From positions 1 through 7,817 of the forward strand of contig CAJKKA010000075.1 in NCBI GenBank assembly GCA_905200315.1: a stretch of 7,817 nucleotides of DNA, written 5' to 3'. Under the pieces are notes generated by a model. The model saw only the letters and a program-made list of their open reading frames with translations. It did not search any database and had not been told where the DNA came from. Shown one piece after another: positions 1 through 7,155 of this stretch. Both the position numbers and the translations under genes were made by a program. Position 1 is the first letter of the stretch; every line of letters starts with the position of its first letter. The stretch is from an uncultured Clostridium sp. GTDB taxonomy: Bacteria > Bacillota_A > Clostridia > TANB77 > CAG-508.

Positions 1-1
1 A

Positions 2-79
2 GACTCACTAATAGGTAGAATGGCATCTGTAATGAATGGATCAACAGAAACTACTTTCTATGTACTAGCATTTAATTAA
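2..79 (+). CDS. spmB: SpmB-like spore maturation protein, C-terminal part only (5' end outside window)
   Basis: The frame starting at base 2 gives 25 residues and a TAA stop. It includes the stretch GRMASVMNGSTETTFYVLA, which matches the conserved late region of spore maturation protein B, a membrane protein that with SpmA is needed for spore core dehydration and heat resistance. From family knowledge, SpmB normally continues here with a V-Y-F-G segment and roughly 35-40 more residues. Here the frame reads only F-N and stops, and no continuation is visible in any frame of the next 270 bases. The gene is therefore either naturally shortened or broken by the repeat-like sequence that follows. 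The family call rests on about 20 residues, so it is good but not certain. Confidence 0.68.
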   Translation, partial: DSLIGRMASVMNGSTETTFYVLAFN

Positions 80-128
80 TAATATGTGTTTAAATATTAT
101 AAAATGAAAAATATATTTGTTTTGAAAT

Positions 129-300
129 ACCGCGTAAGCGACCAAACGAGCAGTTTCATCTGCGAGTGCGATTTGGAGCAATCTTCAATTAATTAATTTA
201 TATATTAATAATGTAAATATCTAAATTATATTTTATACAAAATTAATTATGTTCTAAATGGTCTATTAACCATTTTTTAATCCGAAGATTGCGACACCAA
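129..300. repeat. GC-rich island plus inverted repeat, possible small mobile repeat (MITE/REP-like)
   Basis: In a spacer that is otherwise almost all A and T, bases 129-180 are abruptly GC-rich. They contain small foldback arms: CGC/GCG at 131-133/138-140, CCAAA/TTTGG at 142-146/172-176, and GCAG/CTGC at 150-153/160-163. A perfect 9-base inverted repeat, GCAATCTTC (178-186) and GAAGATTGC (284-292), brackets an AT-rich interior. The similarity extends loosely outward (TTGGAG on the left against the complement of CACCAA on the right). No coding frame, tRNA or known RNA family is recognisable. A short non-autonomous element is an inference; a copy elsewhere in the genome would be needed to prove it. 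Confidence 0.4.
256..278 (+). terminator. Rho-independent terminator, probably for the spmB transcript
   Basis: Arms AAATGGT (256-262) and ACCATTT (269-275) pair perfectly around a 6-base loop, and the T run extends to 278. The T tail lies only on the rightward side, so the site fits ending transcription from spmB. The stem has only three G-C pairs, so it may be leaky. No comparable hairpin with a T run was found for the leftward asd transcript. Confidence 0.5.
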
Positions 301-347
301 GGTATAAAAAACAATATAATTTTCATTTTATAAAGAATAATAATTAA

Positions 348-1340
348 TTAATCGATTAAACATTTTAAAATTTGAACTGCGTTGGCAGCAGCACCTTTAC
401 GAATATTATCAGCAACAACCCATAAATTAATACCATTTTCAACACTATAATCTCTACGAATACGCCCAACAAAAACATCATTATGACCATCAGCATTAAT
501 AGCTAAAGGATAAATATTATTTTTAACATCATCTTGAACAATTACACCTATAGTATTATTTAAAATTTTAAAAATATCATCTAAATCAAAACTATTTTCA
601 AATTCAACATTTATAGATTCACTATGACAATTTAAAACTGGAACTCTAACACATGTTGCAGTAATAGGTAAATTAGGTCTATCCAAAATTTTACGAGTTT
701 CATTAATCATTTTTTCTTCCTCTTTTGTATAACCATTATCAAGAAAAACATCAATATGAGGTAAACAATTATTAAAAATAGGATATGGGAACTTTTCTAA
801 ATTACTAGAACCTTTAATACCATTTTTATAATCAGAAATACCTTTCATACCAGCACCAGAAACTGCTTGATATGTAGAATAAACAATTCTCTTAATACAA
901 AATTTATCATCTAAAGCCTTTAAAGGAACAACAGCTTGAATAGTAGAACAATTAGGGTTAGCAATAATTTTATCATTAGAAGAAATAGCAGAACTATTAA
1001 CTTCTGGAACTACTAAAGGAACAGAAGGGTCCATTCTAAAAGCACTACTATTATCAATAACAATGCAACCTTTAGAAGCAGCAATAGGAGCATATTTTAA
1101 AGCTGTATCACCACCAGCAGAAAAAATTGCAAAATCAAAACCTTCATCAAAAGAAAAAATATCAAGTTCATTAACTAAATAAACATCATTATTAAAAAAA
1201 AGAGTAGTACCAGCAGACCTCTTAGAAGCAAAGAATTTATACTCATCAATAGGAAGATTAGCCTCTTCTAACACTTTAAGAACCATTCTACCAACAACAC
1301 CAGTAGCACCAACAACGGCCAATTTAAACTTTTTATTCAT
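348..1340 (-). CDS. asd: Aspartate-semialdehyde dehydrogenase
   Basis: This enzyme reduces beta-aspartyl phosphate to aspartate semialdehyde with NADPH in the cytoplasm. It is the branch point to lysine, diaminopimelate, dipicolinate, threonine and methionine. The 330 residues match the full family length. The N-terminal nucleotide-binding loop GATGVVG is at residues 11-17 and SAGGDTA at 74-80. The catalytic cysteine is C131 in NPNCST, Q158 follows in YQAVSGAG, and the catalytic arginine/histidine pair appears as R232 and H239 (VRVPVLNCHSE). The ATG at 1340 is preceded by GGAGGT (complement of 1347-1352) at a 6-base spacing, which fixes the start. It is divergent from hpf across 143 bases and convergent with the spmB end. 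No family-typical residue appears missing. No riboswitch or lysine-responsive leader is apparent in the short upstream region. Confidence 0.96.
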   Translation of the reverse strand: MNKKFKLAVVGATGVVGRMVLKVLEEANLPIDEYKFFASKRSAGTTLFFNNDVYLVNELDIFSFDEGFDFAIFSAGGDTALKYAPIAASKGCIVIDNSSAFRMDPSVPLVVPEVNSSAISSNDKIIANPNCSTIQAVVPLKALDDKFCIKRIVYSTYQAVSGAGMKGISDYKNGIKGSSNLEKFPYPIFNNCLPHIDVFLDNGYTKEEEKMINETRKILDRPNLPITATCVRVPVLNCHSESINVEFENSFDLDDIFKILNNTIGVIVQDDVKNNIYPLAINADGHNDVFVGRIRRDYSVENGINLWVVADNIRKGAAANAVQILKCLID

Positions 1341-1399
1341 ATATAAACCTCCATAATAAAATTTATGCTAAGGCAAGCAAAAAAATACCAAGAAAAAAC

Positions 1400-1428
1400 T
1401 TGCATAAATTAATATTTATGTTTATAAT
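1400..1428 (+). promoter_or_regulatory. Sigma-A-type promoter of hpf
   Basis: TTGCAT (1400-1405) and a perfect TATAAT (1423-1428) are separated by 17 bases. Transcription would start near 1435, leaving a leader of about 50 bases before the hpf ATG. The -10 is ideal and the -35 matches only its TTG. No sigma-B or sigma-H type element is obvious, although hpf genes in Gram-positives are often stress-controlled. Confidence 0.65.
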
Positions 1429-1483
1429 GAGGGTATAGCAGTAATTTATTACTAAAGAACTAATTTGAGAGGAGCGGATTGTT

Positions 1484-2014
1484 ATGAATATAAAAGTAAC
1501 AGGAAAAGATTTAGAAGTAACAGATGCAATAAAAGCATATGTAGAAAAAAAAGTAGAAAGGTTAGAAAAATATTTTGATGATGAATTTGATGTAGTTGCT
1601 ACAGTTAAATCTGAAAAAACAGAAAAAGTTGCAGAAATAAGAGTTTCTGTAAAAGGAGATTTATATAAAGCAGTTACAGCTCATAAAGACTTATATGCAG
1701 CTATAGATAAAGACATCGATATATTAGAAGGACAAATAAGAAAATTCAAAACTAAAAAAGAAAAAATGTTAAGAGATGCATCTTCAATAGCAAAAGAAGA
1801 AATGCAAACAAAAACAATTGAAATAGAAGATGAAGTAATAAAAGAACTATACTACTCAATAAGACCAATGGGAATAGACGATGCAAAATTAAAACTACAA
1901 GAAAAACCAAACGACAAATTCCTAGCATTCATAAACATAGAAACAGGAAAAGTAAACGTAATATATAAACTAAACGATGAAAAAAACTATGGAATAGTAG
2001 TACCAGAAGAATAA
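1484..2014 (+). CDS. hpf: Long-form ribosome hibernation promoting factor (RaiA/HPF family)
   Basis: The protein binds the 30S decoding region and drives pairing of 70S ribosomes into inactive 100S dimers in stationary phase. The 176 residues are the long two-domain form. The N-terminal S30AE domain spans about 1-95 with the start MNIKVTGKDLEVTDAIKAYV. A charged, lysine-rich linker follows at about 86-116. The C-terminal dimerisation domain lies at about 117-174, including RPMGIDDAKLKLQ and INIETGKVNVIYK, which are typical of long HPF. AGAGGAG (1468-1474) lies 9 bases before the ATG. The gene has its own promoter upstream and a strong terminator just after the stop, so it appears monocistronic. 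The coding strand is very A-rich, like most genes here. Nothing is truncated or unusual. Confidence 0.95.
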   Translation: MNIKVTGKDLEVTDAIKAYVEKKVERLEKYFDDEFDVVATVKSEKTEKVAEIRVSVKGDLYKAVTAHKDLYAAIDKDIDILEGQIRKFKTKKEKMLRDASSIAKEEMQTKTIEIEDEVIKELYYSIRPMGIDDAKLKLQEKPNDKFLAFINIETGKVNVIYKLNDEKNYGIVVPEE

Positions 2015-2019
2015 AAAAT

Positions 2020-2049
2020 AAAATAGCACTTACACAAGTGCTATTTTTT
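2020..2049 (+). terminator. Rho-independent terminator of hpf
   Basis: The stem TAGCACTT (2024-2031) pairs with AAGTGCTA (2036-2043) around an ACAC loop and is followed by six T residues (2044-2049). Flanking A and T runs can extend the stem. It begins within 10 bases of the hpf stop. Confidence 0.9.
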
Positions 2050-2065
2050 ATGCCAAAAACTAAAC

Positions 2066-2165
2066 CTGTCCCAGAAAGAACAAAAAATGTAACTTTGGGA
2101 CAGACCCAAACAGAACAAAAAGTGTAACTTTGGGACTGTCCCAGATTTACAGTCCCAGATTTACA
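2066..2165. repeat. Cluster of short repeats with GTCCCA/TGGGAC arms (REP-like)
   Basis: Two 25-base units at 2077-2101 and 2112-2136 match at 24 of 25 positions; both end in TGTAACTTTGGGAC. A 13-base direct repeat, TCCCAGATTTACA, occurs at 2139-2151 and 2153-2165. CTGTCCCA (2066-2073) and TGGGACAG (2096-2103) are perfect inverted arms around the first unit. TGGGAC-T-GTCCCA (2131-2143) is a near-contiguous palindrome at the end of the second. No coding frame is credible here. The pattern resembles REP-type intergenic repeats that spread with Y1 (IS200-like/REP-associated) transposases; that link is inference, since no transposase lies in the window. Confidence 0.6.
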
Positions 2166-2185
2166 TAGAAATGTTGTGAAAATAA

Positions 2186-2214
2186 TTGCATTAAAAACAA
2201 TATAATGATATAGT
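2186..2214 (+). promoter_or_regulatory. Candidate sigma-A promoter of the flippase/CofE-like operon
   Basis: TTGCAT (2186-2191) is followed after 17 bases by TATAGT (2209-2214). It carries the same -35 hexamer and spacing as the hpf promoter. A perfect TATAAT also occurs at 2201-2206 but has no good -35 at the right distance. Either would start transcription shortly before the AAGGAGA ribosome binding site at 2237-2243. Confidence 0.45.
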
Positions 2215-2252
2215 TATATGGAAAAAAATTTTTCTTAAGGAGAGATTATATT

Positions 2253-3707
2253 TTGGCTAAAAAAAGTATTGCGAAGAATTATTTGTATAATTTGACTTAC
2301 CAGATTTTGACGTTGATTTTGCCTCTTATTACTACTCCGTATGTTTCGAGAGTTTTGGGGGCTGAGGGAATAGGTATTTATAGTTATACGTATTCTATTG
2401 TTTCATATTTTATATTGTTTGGTGGTCTTGGGATTGCTCTTTATGGCAAAAGGGAAATTGCATATGTTCAAGAGAAAAAGGAAGAGCGTAAAAGAATTTT
2501 TTATGAGTTAGTTTTTTTTAGGGCTATAACTCTTGTAATTGGAATTGCTATTTATAGTATATTTTTTGTAAATTCCGAACCATATGGTGTTTATTACAAA
2601 ATTTGGCTTATAGAACTTATTGCTACAATGTTTGATATTAGTTGGTTTTTTCAAGGATTAGAGGAATTTAAAAGAACTGTTGTAAGAAATATAATGGTTA
2701 GACTTGCAAGTGTTACTTTAATATTTGTTTTGGTAAAGGAACCAAGCGATTTAAGTAAGTATTTTATGATTTATTCTGTAGCAGATTTAATTGGAAATTT
2801 ATCATTATGGCTATATTTGCCTAAGTATTTTAAGGGTATAAAAATAAATCATATAAATATTTTTAAACATTCGTATGCTATTGTTATGTTATTTATCCCT
2901 CAAATTGCAAGCACAATTTATAATATGTTAGATAAAACAATGATAGGAACAATTTTAGTAGATAAAACAGAGGTTGGCTATTATGAACAAGGTCAAAAAG
3001 TTATAAGAATTTTACTTACAATTGTTACATCACTTGGTATTGTAATGATACCTAGAATGGCAAGTACTTTTGCTTCTGGTGATACTAAAAAGCTAAATGA
3101 ATATATGAGAAGGTCATTTAATTTTACATTTTTCTTAGCATTTCCAATGATATTTGGATTGATAAGTGTAGCAAGTGAATTTGTTCCGATATTCTTTGGA
3201 AAGGGTTATGAAAAAGTAGTAATATTAATGAGTGTAATTTCACCAATATTATTACTTATGGGAACTACAAATGTAATAGGAACACAGTATTTATTACCAA
3301 CTAAAAAACAAAAAGAATATACATTATCAATACTTGCAGGTGTTGCAGTTAATTTTGTATTAAACATAATTTTAATTAAATTATGGAATTCAATAGGAGC
3401 TTCAATAGCTACGGTTGCATCTGAATTAGTAGTTTTAATAGTTCAACTATATATGGTAAGAAATGAATTGAATATAAAAGATATTTTTAAAGGAGCGAGA
3501 AATTATTTATTATCTTCATTGATTATGTTTGCAGTATGTATGTTAATTAAACATTTTATAAATGTAGGAATTATTTCAATAGTTGTACAAGTTGCAATAG
3601 GTGGAGCTGTGTACATAGGAATGCTTCTTATATTAAAAGATGAAAATGTTTTTATGTTTATAGATAAAATAAAAGAAAAAATTAATGGTATTTTAAATAG
3701 AAATTAA
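2253..3707 (+). CDS. MOP-superfamily polysaccharide flippase (Wzx/RfbX-like), TTG start
   Basis: This is a polytopic membrane protein of 484 residues, a normal length for Wzx-type flippases, which move lipid-linked glycan units from the inner to the outer face of the membrane. The N-terminal segment is characteristic: the polysaccharide-synthesis signature runs from about residue 5 and includes LITTPYVSRVLGAEGIGIYS (25-44). About 14 hydrophobic helices can be picked out, roughly at 15-32, 41-63, 84-105, 115-133, 146-161, 170-190, 208-225, 249-267, 290-308, 322-340, 358-376, 380-402, 417-435 and 438-461. The TTG start at 2253 is chosen because AAGGAGA (2237-2243) lies 9 bases upstream and the family N-terminus begins there. 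No glycosyltransferases lie nearby, so the substrate is unknown. The next gene follows after 21 bases, implying one operon. Codon use differs between the first ~75 codons and the rest. Confidence 0.88.
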   Translation: MAKKSIAKNYLYNLTYQILTLILPLITTPYVSRVLGAEGIGIYSYTYSIVSYFILFGGLGIALYGKREIAYVQEKKEERKRIFYELVFFRAITLVIGIAIYSIFFVNSEPYGVYYKIWLIELIATMFDISWFFQGLEEFKRTVVRNIMVRLASVTLIFVLVKEPSDLSKYFMIYSVADLIGNLSLWLYLPKYFKGIKINHINIFKHSYAIVMLFIPQIASTIYNMLDKTMIGTILVDKTEVGYYEQGQKVIRILLTIVTSLGIVMIPRMASTFASGDTKKLNEYMRRSFNFTFFLAFPMIFGLISVASEFVPIFFGKGYEKVVILMSVISPILLLMGTTNVIGTQYLLPTKKQKEYTLSILAGVAVNFVLNIILIKLWNSIGASIATVASELVVLIVQLYMVRNELNIKDIFKGARNYLLSSLIMFAVCMLIKHFINVGIISIVVQVAIGGAVYIGMLLILKDENVFMFIDKIKEKINGILNRN

Positions 3708-3712
3708 AAAAG

Positions 3713-3718
3713 AAAGGA
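3713..3718 (+). promoter_or_regulatory. Ribosome binding site that decides the start of the CofE-like gene
   Basis: AAAGGA lies 10 bases before the ATG at 3729 but only 1 base before an in-frame TTG at 3720. The TTG is too close to be used, so the ATG is preferred and three residues are dropped from the longest frame. Confidence 0.7.
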
Positions 3719-3728
3719 TTTGAGTAAA

Positions 3729-4427
3729 ATGGAATTAAAAGCAAACGATGGTAAAAATTTAGAAATGAAAGTAGGAGATGACACATATTTAAGATATGCA
3801 ATAAAAACAAAATTTGTTGAGCAAGGAGATAGCTATATAGATATATTTAAAGAATATATAAGTCCTATATATCAAGAAGGAGATATAGTTTCAAGTAGTG
3901 AAAAAATTATAGCTTTATGTCAAAATAGAGTTGTAAAAAGAGAAGATATTAAAATTGGATTTTGGGCAAAATTTTTATCAAAATTTGCATCACATCCAGA
4001 TACAGGTGTAGGAGTTGGAGAAACAATAAAAATGCAATATGCAATAGACCAAGTTGGTTTATTAAAAGTATTATGGGCATCTATTGCAAGTGCAGTAACA
4101 AAATTATTTGGTAAAAAAGGAGTATTTTACGAAATTGTTGGACAAGAAGTTTCTGGACTAGATGGATTTTACGACCATGTATGGTCAGAATATAGAGATA
4201 TAGGAATTCAAATGCCCGAAAATCCAACAGGAGTATGTAATGAAATAAAAGAAAAACTTGGAATAAGTGTAATGATAGTAGATGCAAATGACTTAGGACA
4301 AGAGATTTTAGGAAAATCTGATGACATAGAATTGTCAGAAGCGGATTTGAAAAAATTAATAAGTGACAATCCAACAGGTCAAGGCAAACAACAAACTCCA
4401 TTGATTTTAATTAGAAAAAAAGACTAG
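3729..4427 (+). CDS. CofE-like protein (coenzyme F420-0:L-glutamate ligase family), role unknown
   Basis: The protein has 232 residues, appears soluble and has no signal peptide. It resembles the CofE fold family. YQEGDIVSSSEKIIALCQNRVV (48-69) matches the family's N-terminal block, in which a G-D-[IV] turn precedes a serine/lysine-rich helix and a conserved arginine. IGIQMPENPTGVCNEI (158-173) followed by ISVMIVDANDLG (179-190) matches the region where CofE binds metal and GTP. NPTGQG (214-219) and TPLILIRKK close the protein. Authentic CofE adds glutamates to the deazaflavin cofactor F420. Nothing else here suggests F420 synthesis, and some acidic metal-binding positions look replaced, so the substrate may well be different. 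It sits 21 bases behind a glycan flippase, probably co-transcribed, which hints at an envelope-related ligation; this is inference. Family call moderate, function unknown. Confidence 0.6.
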   Translation: MELKANDGKNLEMKVGDDTYLRYAIKTKFVEQGDSYIDIFKEYISPIYQEGDIVSSSEKIIALCQNRVVKREDIKIGFWAKFLSKFASHPDTGVGVGETIKMQYAIDQVGLLKVLWASIASAVTKLFGKKGVFYEIVGQEVSGLDGFYDHVWSEYRDIGIQMPENPTGVCNEIKEKLGISVMIVDANDLGQEILGKSDDIELSEADLKKLISDNPTGQGKQQTPLILIRKKD

Positions 4428-4545
4428 AATTTTATTATTTAATTATAAATGATGAAAATAATAAAAATAATAAATTAAACAAAATAATGAGTTAATCTAA
4501 AATTTTAAGAAATAGGGTAAATGCATACATATAACAAATAAAAAA

Positions 4546-4588
4546 GTAGCTTTACTACACGGGTCGCCTTAAGGACGCCGACCACTAC
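4546..4588. repeat. GC-rich hairpin island in the spacer before the PBP gene
   Basis: The 246-base spacer 4428-4673 is nearly all A/T except for this island. GGTCG (4562-4566) pairs with CGACC (4579-4583), enclosing the palindrome CCTTAAGG (4567-4574). Outer arms GTAG (4546-4549) and CTAC (4585-4588) could extend the structure, and a local GTAG/CTAC (4546-4549/4555-4558) competes with them. There is no T tail, so it is not a standard terminator. A ten-base all-A/T inverted repeat (4430-4439/4457-4466) directly after the upstream stop also lacks a T run. The rest of the spacer shows no gene; a weak TACAAT (4642-4647) may be a -10 for the downstream gene but has no good -35. Confidence 0.45.
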
Positions 4589-4660
4589 ATATTAATTTCA
4601 ATCACATTCGAAATATTTATTTTTTCATTATTTTCAGCATGTACAATACAGAAAAATGAA

Positions 4661-4666
4661 AGGAGG
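4661..4666 (+). promoter_or_regulatory. Ribosome binding site that decides the PBP start
   Basis: AGGAGG lies 7 bases before the ATG at 4674. An earlier in-frame ATG at 4656 overlaps the upstream side of this site and has no ribosome binding site of its own, so it is not the start. Confidence 0.9.
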
Positions 4667-4673
4667 AAAAACA

Positions 4674-7112
4674 ATGGCTTCTAAGCATTCAAAAGGGAAG
4701 AGAGTGAAACAAAAAGAGCTAGATGAAGAATTAAAAACTAGTAAAAATAGAAAGAAGAAACAAAAAAAATCTCAATTAGAACCTGATGAAGAAAAAACGA
4801 AGTTTAGAAAATTAAAAAGAATACTTTTAATTTTATTTCTAATAGCAATTTTTATCTTAGGAATTATTAGTTTTTTAGCGGTAAATAATTGGAAAAGACT
4901 AAGCTCAGATATGATGAATGCAACAAATTCACAAGTGTACGATTCACAAGGAAATGTTATTGCAGAAATTGGCTCTGAAAGGAAGAAAATAAATATTTCT
5001 TATAGTCAAATTCCAGATAATTTAAAAAATGCTTATATAGCAATTGAAGATGAAAAGTTTTTTAAACATCATGGAATAAATATAAAAAGAACAATTGCTG
5101 CAATGGGGTCATATGTTTTTCATAGGGGGCAAGCTTCTTTTGGTGGAAGCACAATAACCCAACAGTTAGTAAAAAATTTAACAGGCGATAATTCAAACAG
5201 TATTACAAGAAAAGTTAAAGAATGGGCTATGGCTTATGAATTAGAGTGCTTTTATTCAAAAGAACAAATATTGGAAACATACTTTAATATAATATATGTA
5301 GGTCCAAATATTTATGGAGTAGAAGCAGGAGCAAGATATTATTTTGATAAAAGTGTTCAAGATTTAAGTATAGCCGAATGTGCTTATTTAGCAGGACTAA
5401 ATCATTCTCCAAATTCTTACAATCCCTTTGGAGATAAAGATAATAGCGATAAAATAGAAAAAAGAACAAAAATAGTGTTATCTCAAATGTTAGATAAAAA
5501 ATATATATCTAAAGAAGATTATGAAAAAGCAGTGCAAGAAGTAGAAAATGGACTAAAATTTAAAAACGGAAATATAGAATCAAACAATAATGTTTATTCA
5601 TATCATACAGATGCATTAATTACAGAAATAATAGCAGATTTAAAAGAAAAGAAACATATAACAGAAGAGTTTGCTAATAACTATTTGTATTATGGTGGTT
5701 TAAAAATATATAGTACACAAGATACAAGCATACAAGAAAGCATGGAAAAAGAATTTGAAAAAAATAAATATATATTAAAATCTAAACAAGAACAAGGTAA
5801 AACTTCGCAAGCTGCAATGATTATAATAAATCATACAAATGGACAGGTTGTAGGTTGTGTGGGAGGTTTAGGAGAAAAAACGAAATCAAGAGACTATAAC
5901 AGAGCAACAATGAGTTTAAGGCAAACAGGTTCAGCAAGCAAGCCATTTGCAGTTTTAGCACCAGCACTAGCCAAAAGAAAAATAACAGCCTCTACGGTAT
6001 ACGATGACAGTGAAACAACCTTTACAAATATAGACGGAACAGAATATAAACCAGGAGATTATGATCCATATCAAGGAAAAATAACAGTAAGAAGAGCGGT
6101 AGAATCTTCTCAAAATATACCATTTGTAAAAATTATAGAAGAAATAAAACCAAAAACTTCTATACAGTATATGAAAAAAATGGGAGTTAAGAATTTAACA
6201 GAAAAAGACAATAACTTAGCTTTATCACTAGGAGGAGAGCAAAAAGGATTAACAACATTAGAAATGGCAACATGTTATAGTACAATAGCAAATAATGGTG
6301 AGTATATTGAACCAACATTTTATACAAGAATATGCAATAAATCAGGAGAAGATATAGTAAAAACAAAACAAAGAACTAAAAAAATATTTTCAAAAGAAGT
6401 TGCATATATTTTAAAAAATCTGCTAACACAGCCAGTTAAAGGAGCAAACGGAACTGCACCATATTGCGAAATAAAAGGAATGGATGTAGCTGCAAAAACC
6501 GGAACAACAAATGAAAATTATGATAGATGGTTATGTGGATTTACAAATTATTATACAGCTGCAACTTGGTATGGATTCGACATGAATGAAACAATAAATT
6601 ATGAGGGAAAAAATCCAGCAGGTCTTTTATGGTCAGCAGTAATGAAGGATATACATTCAAATTTAAAAGGAACAACATTCGAAATGCCTAGTGGAGTGAA
6701 AACAGCTACAATATGCTCTGAAACAGGAATGGTTGCAACAGATTCTTGTCCAAACACATACACAGAGTATTATTTATTTGGAACAATACCAGGAAAATGT
6801 ACAGAACATAAAGGAAATTCAACTACAACAAATAACAGTAAAAATACAACACAAAAACAACAAAATACACAAGTTGAAGAAAAAAATAAAACTGTAGAAA
6901 ATACTGTAAATTCAACCAAAACAAATACAGTACAAGAAAACAAAAAAACAGAAAATAAAACAAATACAAATTCAAAAAATACAACTAACACAAACAAAAA
7001 TACAAACACACAAAACACAAGCAAAAACACAACTAAAGAAAATACAAGCGGGCAAAATACTTCAAATACAACAGAAAAAAGAAATGAAGTTAATGAACAA
7101 AAAAATGAATAA
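4674..7112 (+). CDS. Class A (bifunctional) penicillin-binding protein, PBP1A family
   Basis: The protein of 812 residues polymerises lipid II into glycan strands and crosslinks their peptides outside the membrane. Residues 1-48 are a cytoplasmic Lys/Arg/Glu-rich stretch, and 49-70 is the single membrane anchor. The GT51 transglycosylase domain shows EDEKFF with catalytic E125, GGSTITQQL (157-165), and KEQILETYFN (196-205) with the second family glutamate near E201, then YGVEAGARYYF (214-224). The transpeptidase domain has SASK with nucleophile S420 and K423, SQN at 479-481, and KTGT at 608-611. A cysteine-containing C-terminal block (about 674-708) is followed by about 100 residues (713-812) made almost entirely of Asn, Thr, Lys, Gln, Ser and Glu. 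All catalytic motifs are intact. It appears monocistronic, ending in the hairpin at 7156-7182. It is equivalent to ponA/pbp1A; the exact symbol is uncertain. Confidence 0.95.
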   Translation: MASKHSKGKRVKQKELDEELKTSKNRKKKQKKSQLEPDEEKTKFRKLKRILLILFLIAIFILGIISFLAVNNWKRLSSDMMNATNSQVYDSQGNVIAEIGSERKKINISYSQIPDNLKNAYIAIEDEKFFKHHGINIKRTIAAMGSYVFHRGQASFGGSTITQQLVKNLTGDNSNSITRKVKEWAMAYELECFYSKEQILETYFNIIYVGPNIYGVEAGARYYFDKSVQDLSIAECAYLAGLNHSPNSYNPFGDKDNSDKIEKRTKIVLSQMLDKKYISKEDYEKAVQEVENGLKFKNGNIESNNNVYSYHTDALITEIIADLKEKKHITEEFANNYLYYGGLKIYSTQDTSIQESMEKEFEKNKYILKSKQEQGKTSQAAMIIINHTNGQVVGCVGGLGEKTKSRDYNRATMSLRQTGSASKPFAVLAPALAKRKITASTVYDDSETTFTNIDGTEYKPGDYDPYQGKITVRRAVESSQNIPFVKIIEEIKPKTSIQYMKKMGVKNLTEKDNNLALSLGGEQKGLTTLEMATCYSTIANNGEYIEPTFYTRICNKSGEDIVKTKQRTKKIFSKEVAYILKNLLTQPVKGANGTAPYCEIKGMDVAAKTGTTNENYDRWLCGFTNYYTAATWYGFDMNETINYEGKNPAGLLWSAVMKDIHSNLKGTTFEMPSGVKTATICSETGMVATDSCPNTYTEYYLFGTIPGKCTEHKGNSTTTNNSKNTTQKQQNTQVEEKNKTVENTVNSTKTNTVQENKKTENKTNTNSKNTTNTNKNTNTQNTSKNTTKENTSGQNTSNTTEKRNEVNEQKNE

Positions 7113-7155
7113 AGAAAGCATACAGTATAAAAGAAGAAAAATTCTATAGTATAAA

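Noticed and set aside
129..187. GC-rich block considered as a tRNA or other structured RNA gene
   Set aside because: The foldbacks are only 3-5 bases, and there is no cloverleaf, T-loop or acceptor stem pattern.
178..292. Long-range inverted repeat considered as the asd terminator
   Set aside because: The loop is about 97 bases and there is no T run after either arm in the leftward direction.
2077..2136. Repeat pair considered as a minimal CRISPR array
   Set aside because: Only two units with a 10-base gap, no regular spacers and no cas genes. The palindromic arms fit REP-type repeats better.
4081..4401. Leftward open frame of 106 codons inside the CofE-like gene
   Set aside because: Leucine-rich antisense shadow of a well-supported gene, with no ribosome binding site or recognisable motif.
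3729..4427. Reading the CofE-like gene as evidence that the organism makes coenzyme F420
   Set aside because: A single distant family member without CofC, CofD, CofG or CofH in view does not support a pathway.
5284..5469. Leftward open frame of 61 codons inside the PBP gene
   Set aside because: Antisense shadow over the intact GT51 domain with low-complexity composition.
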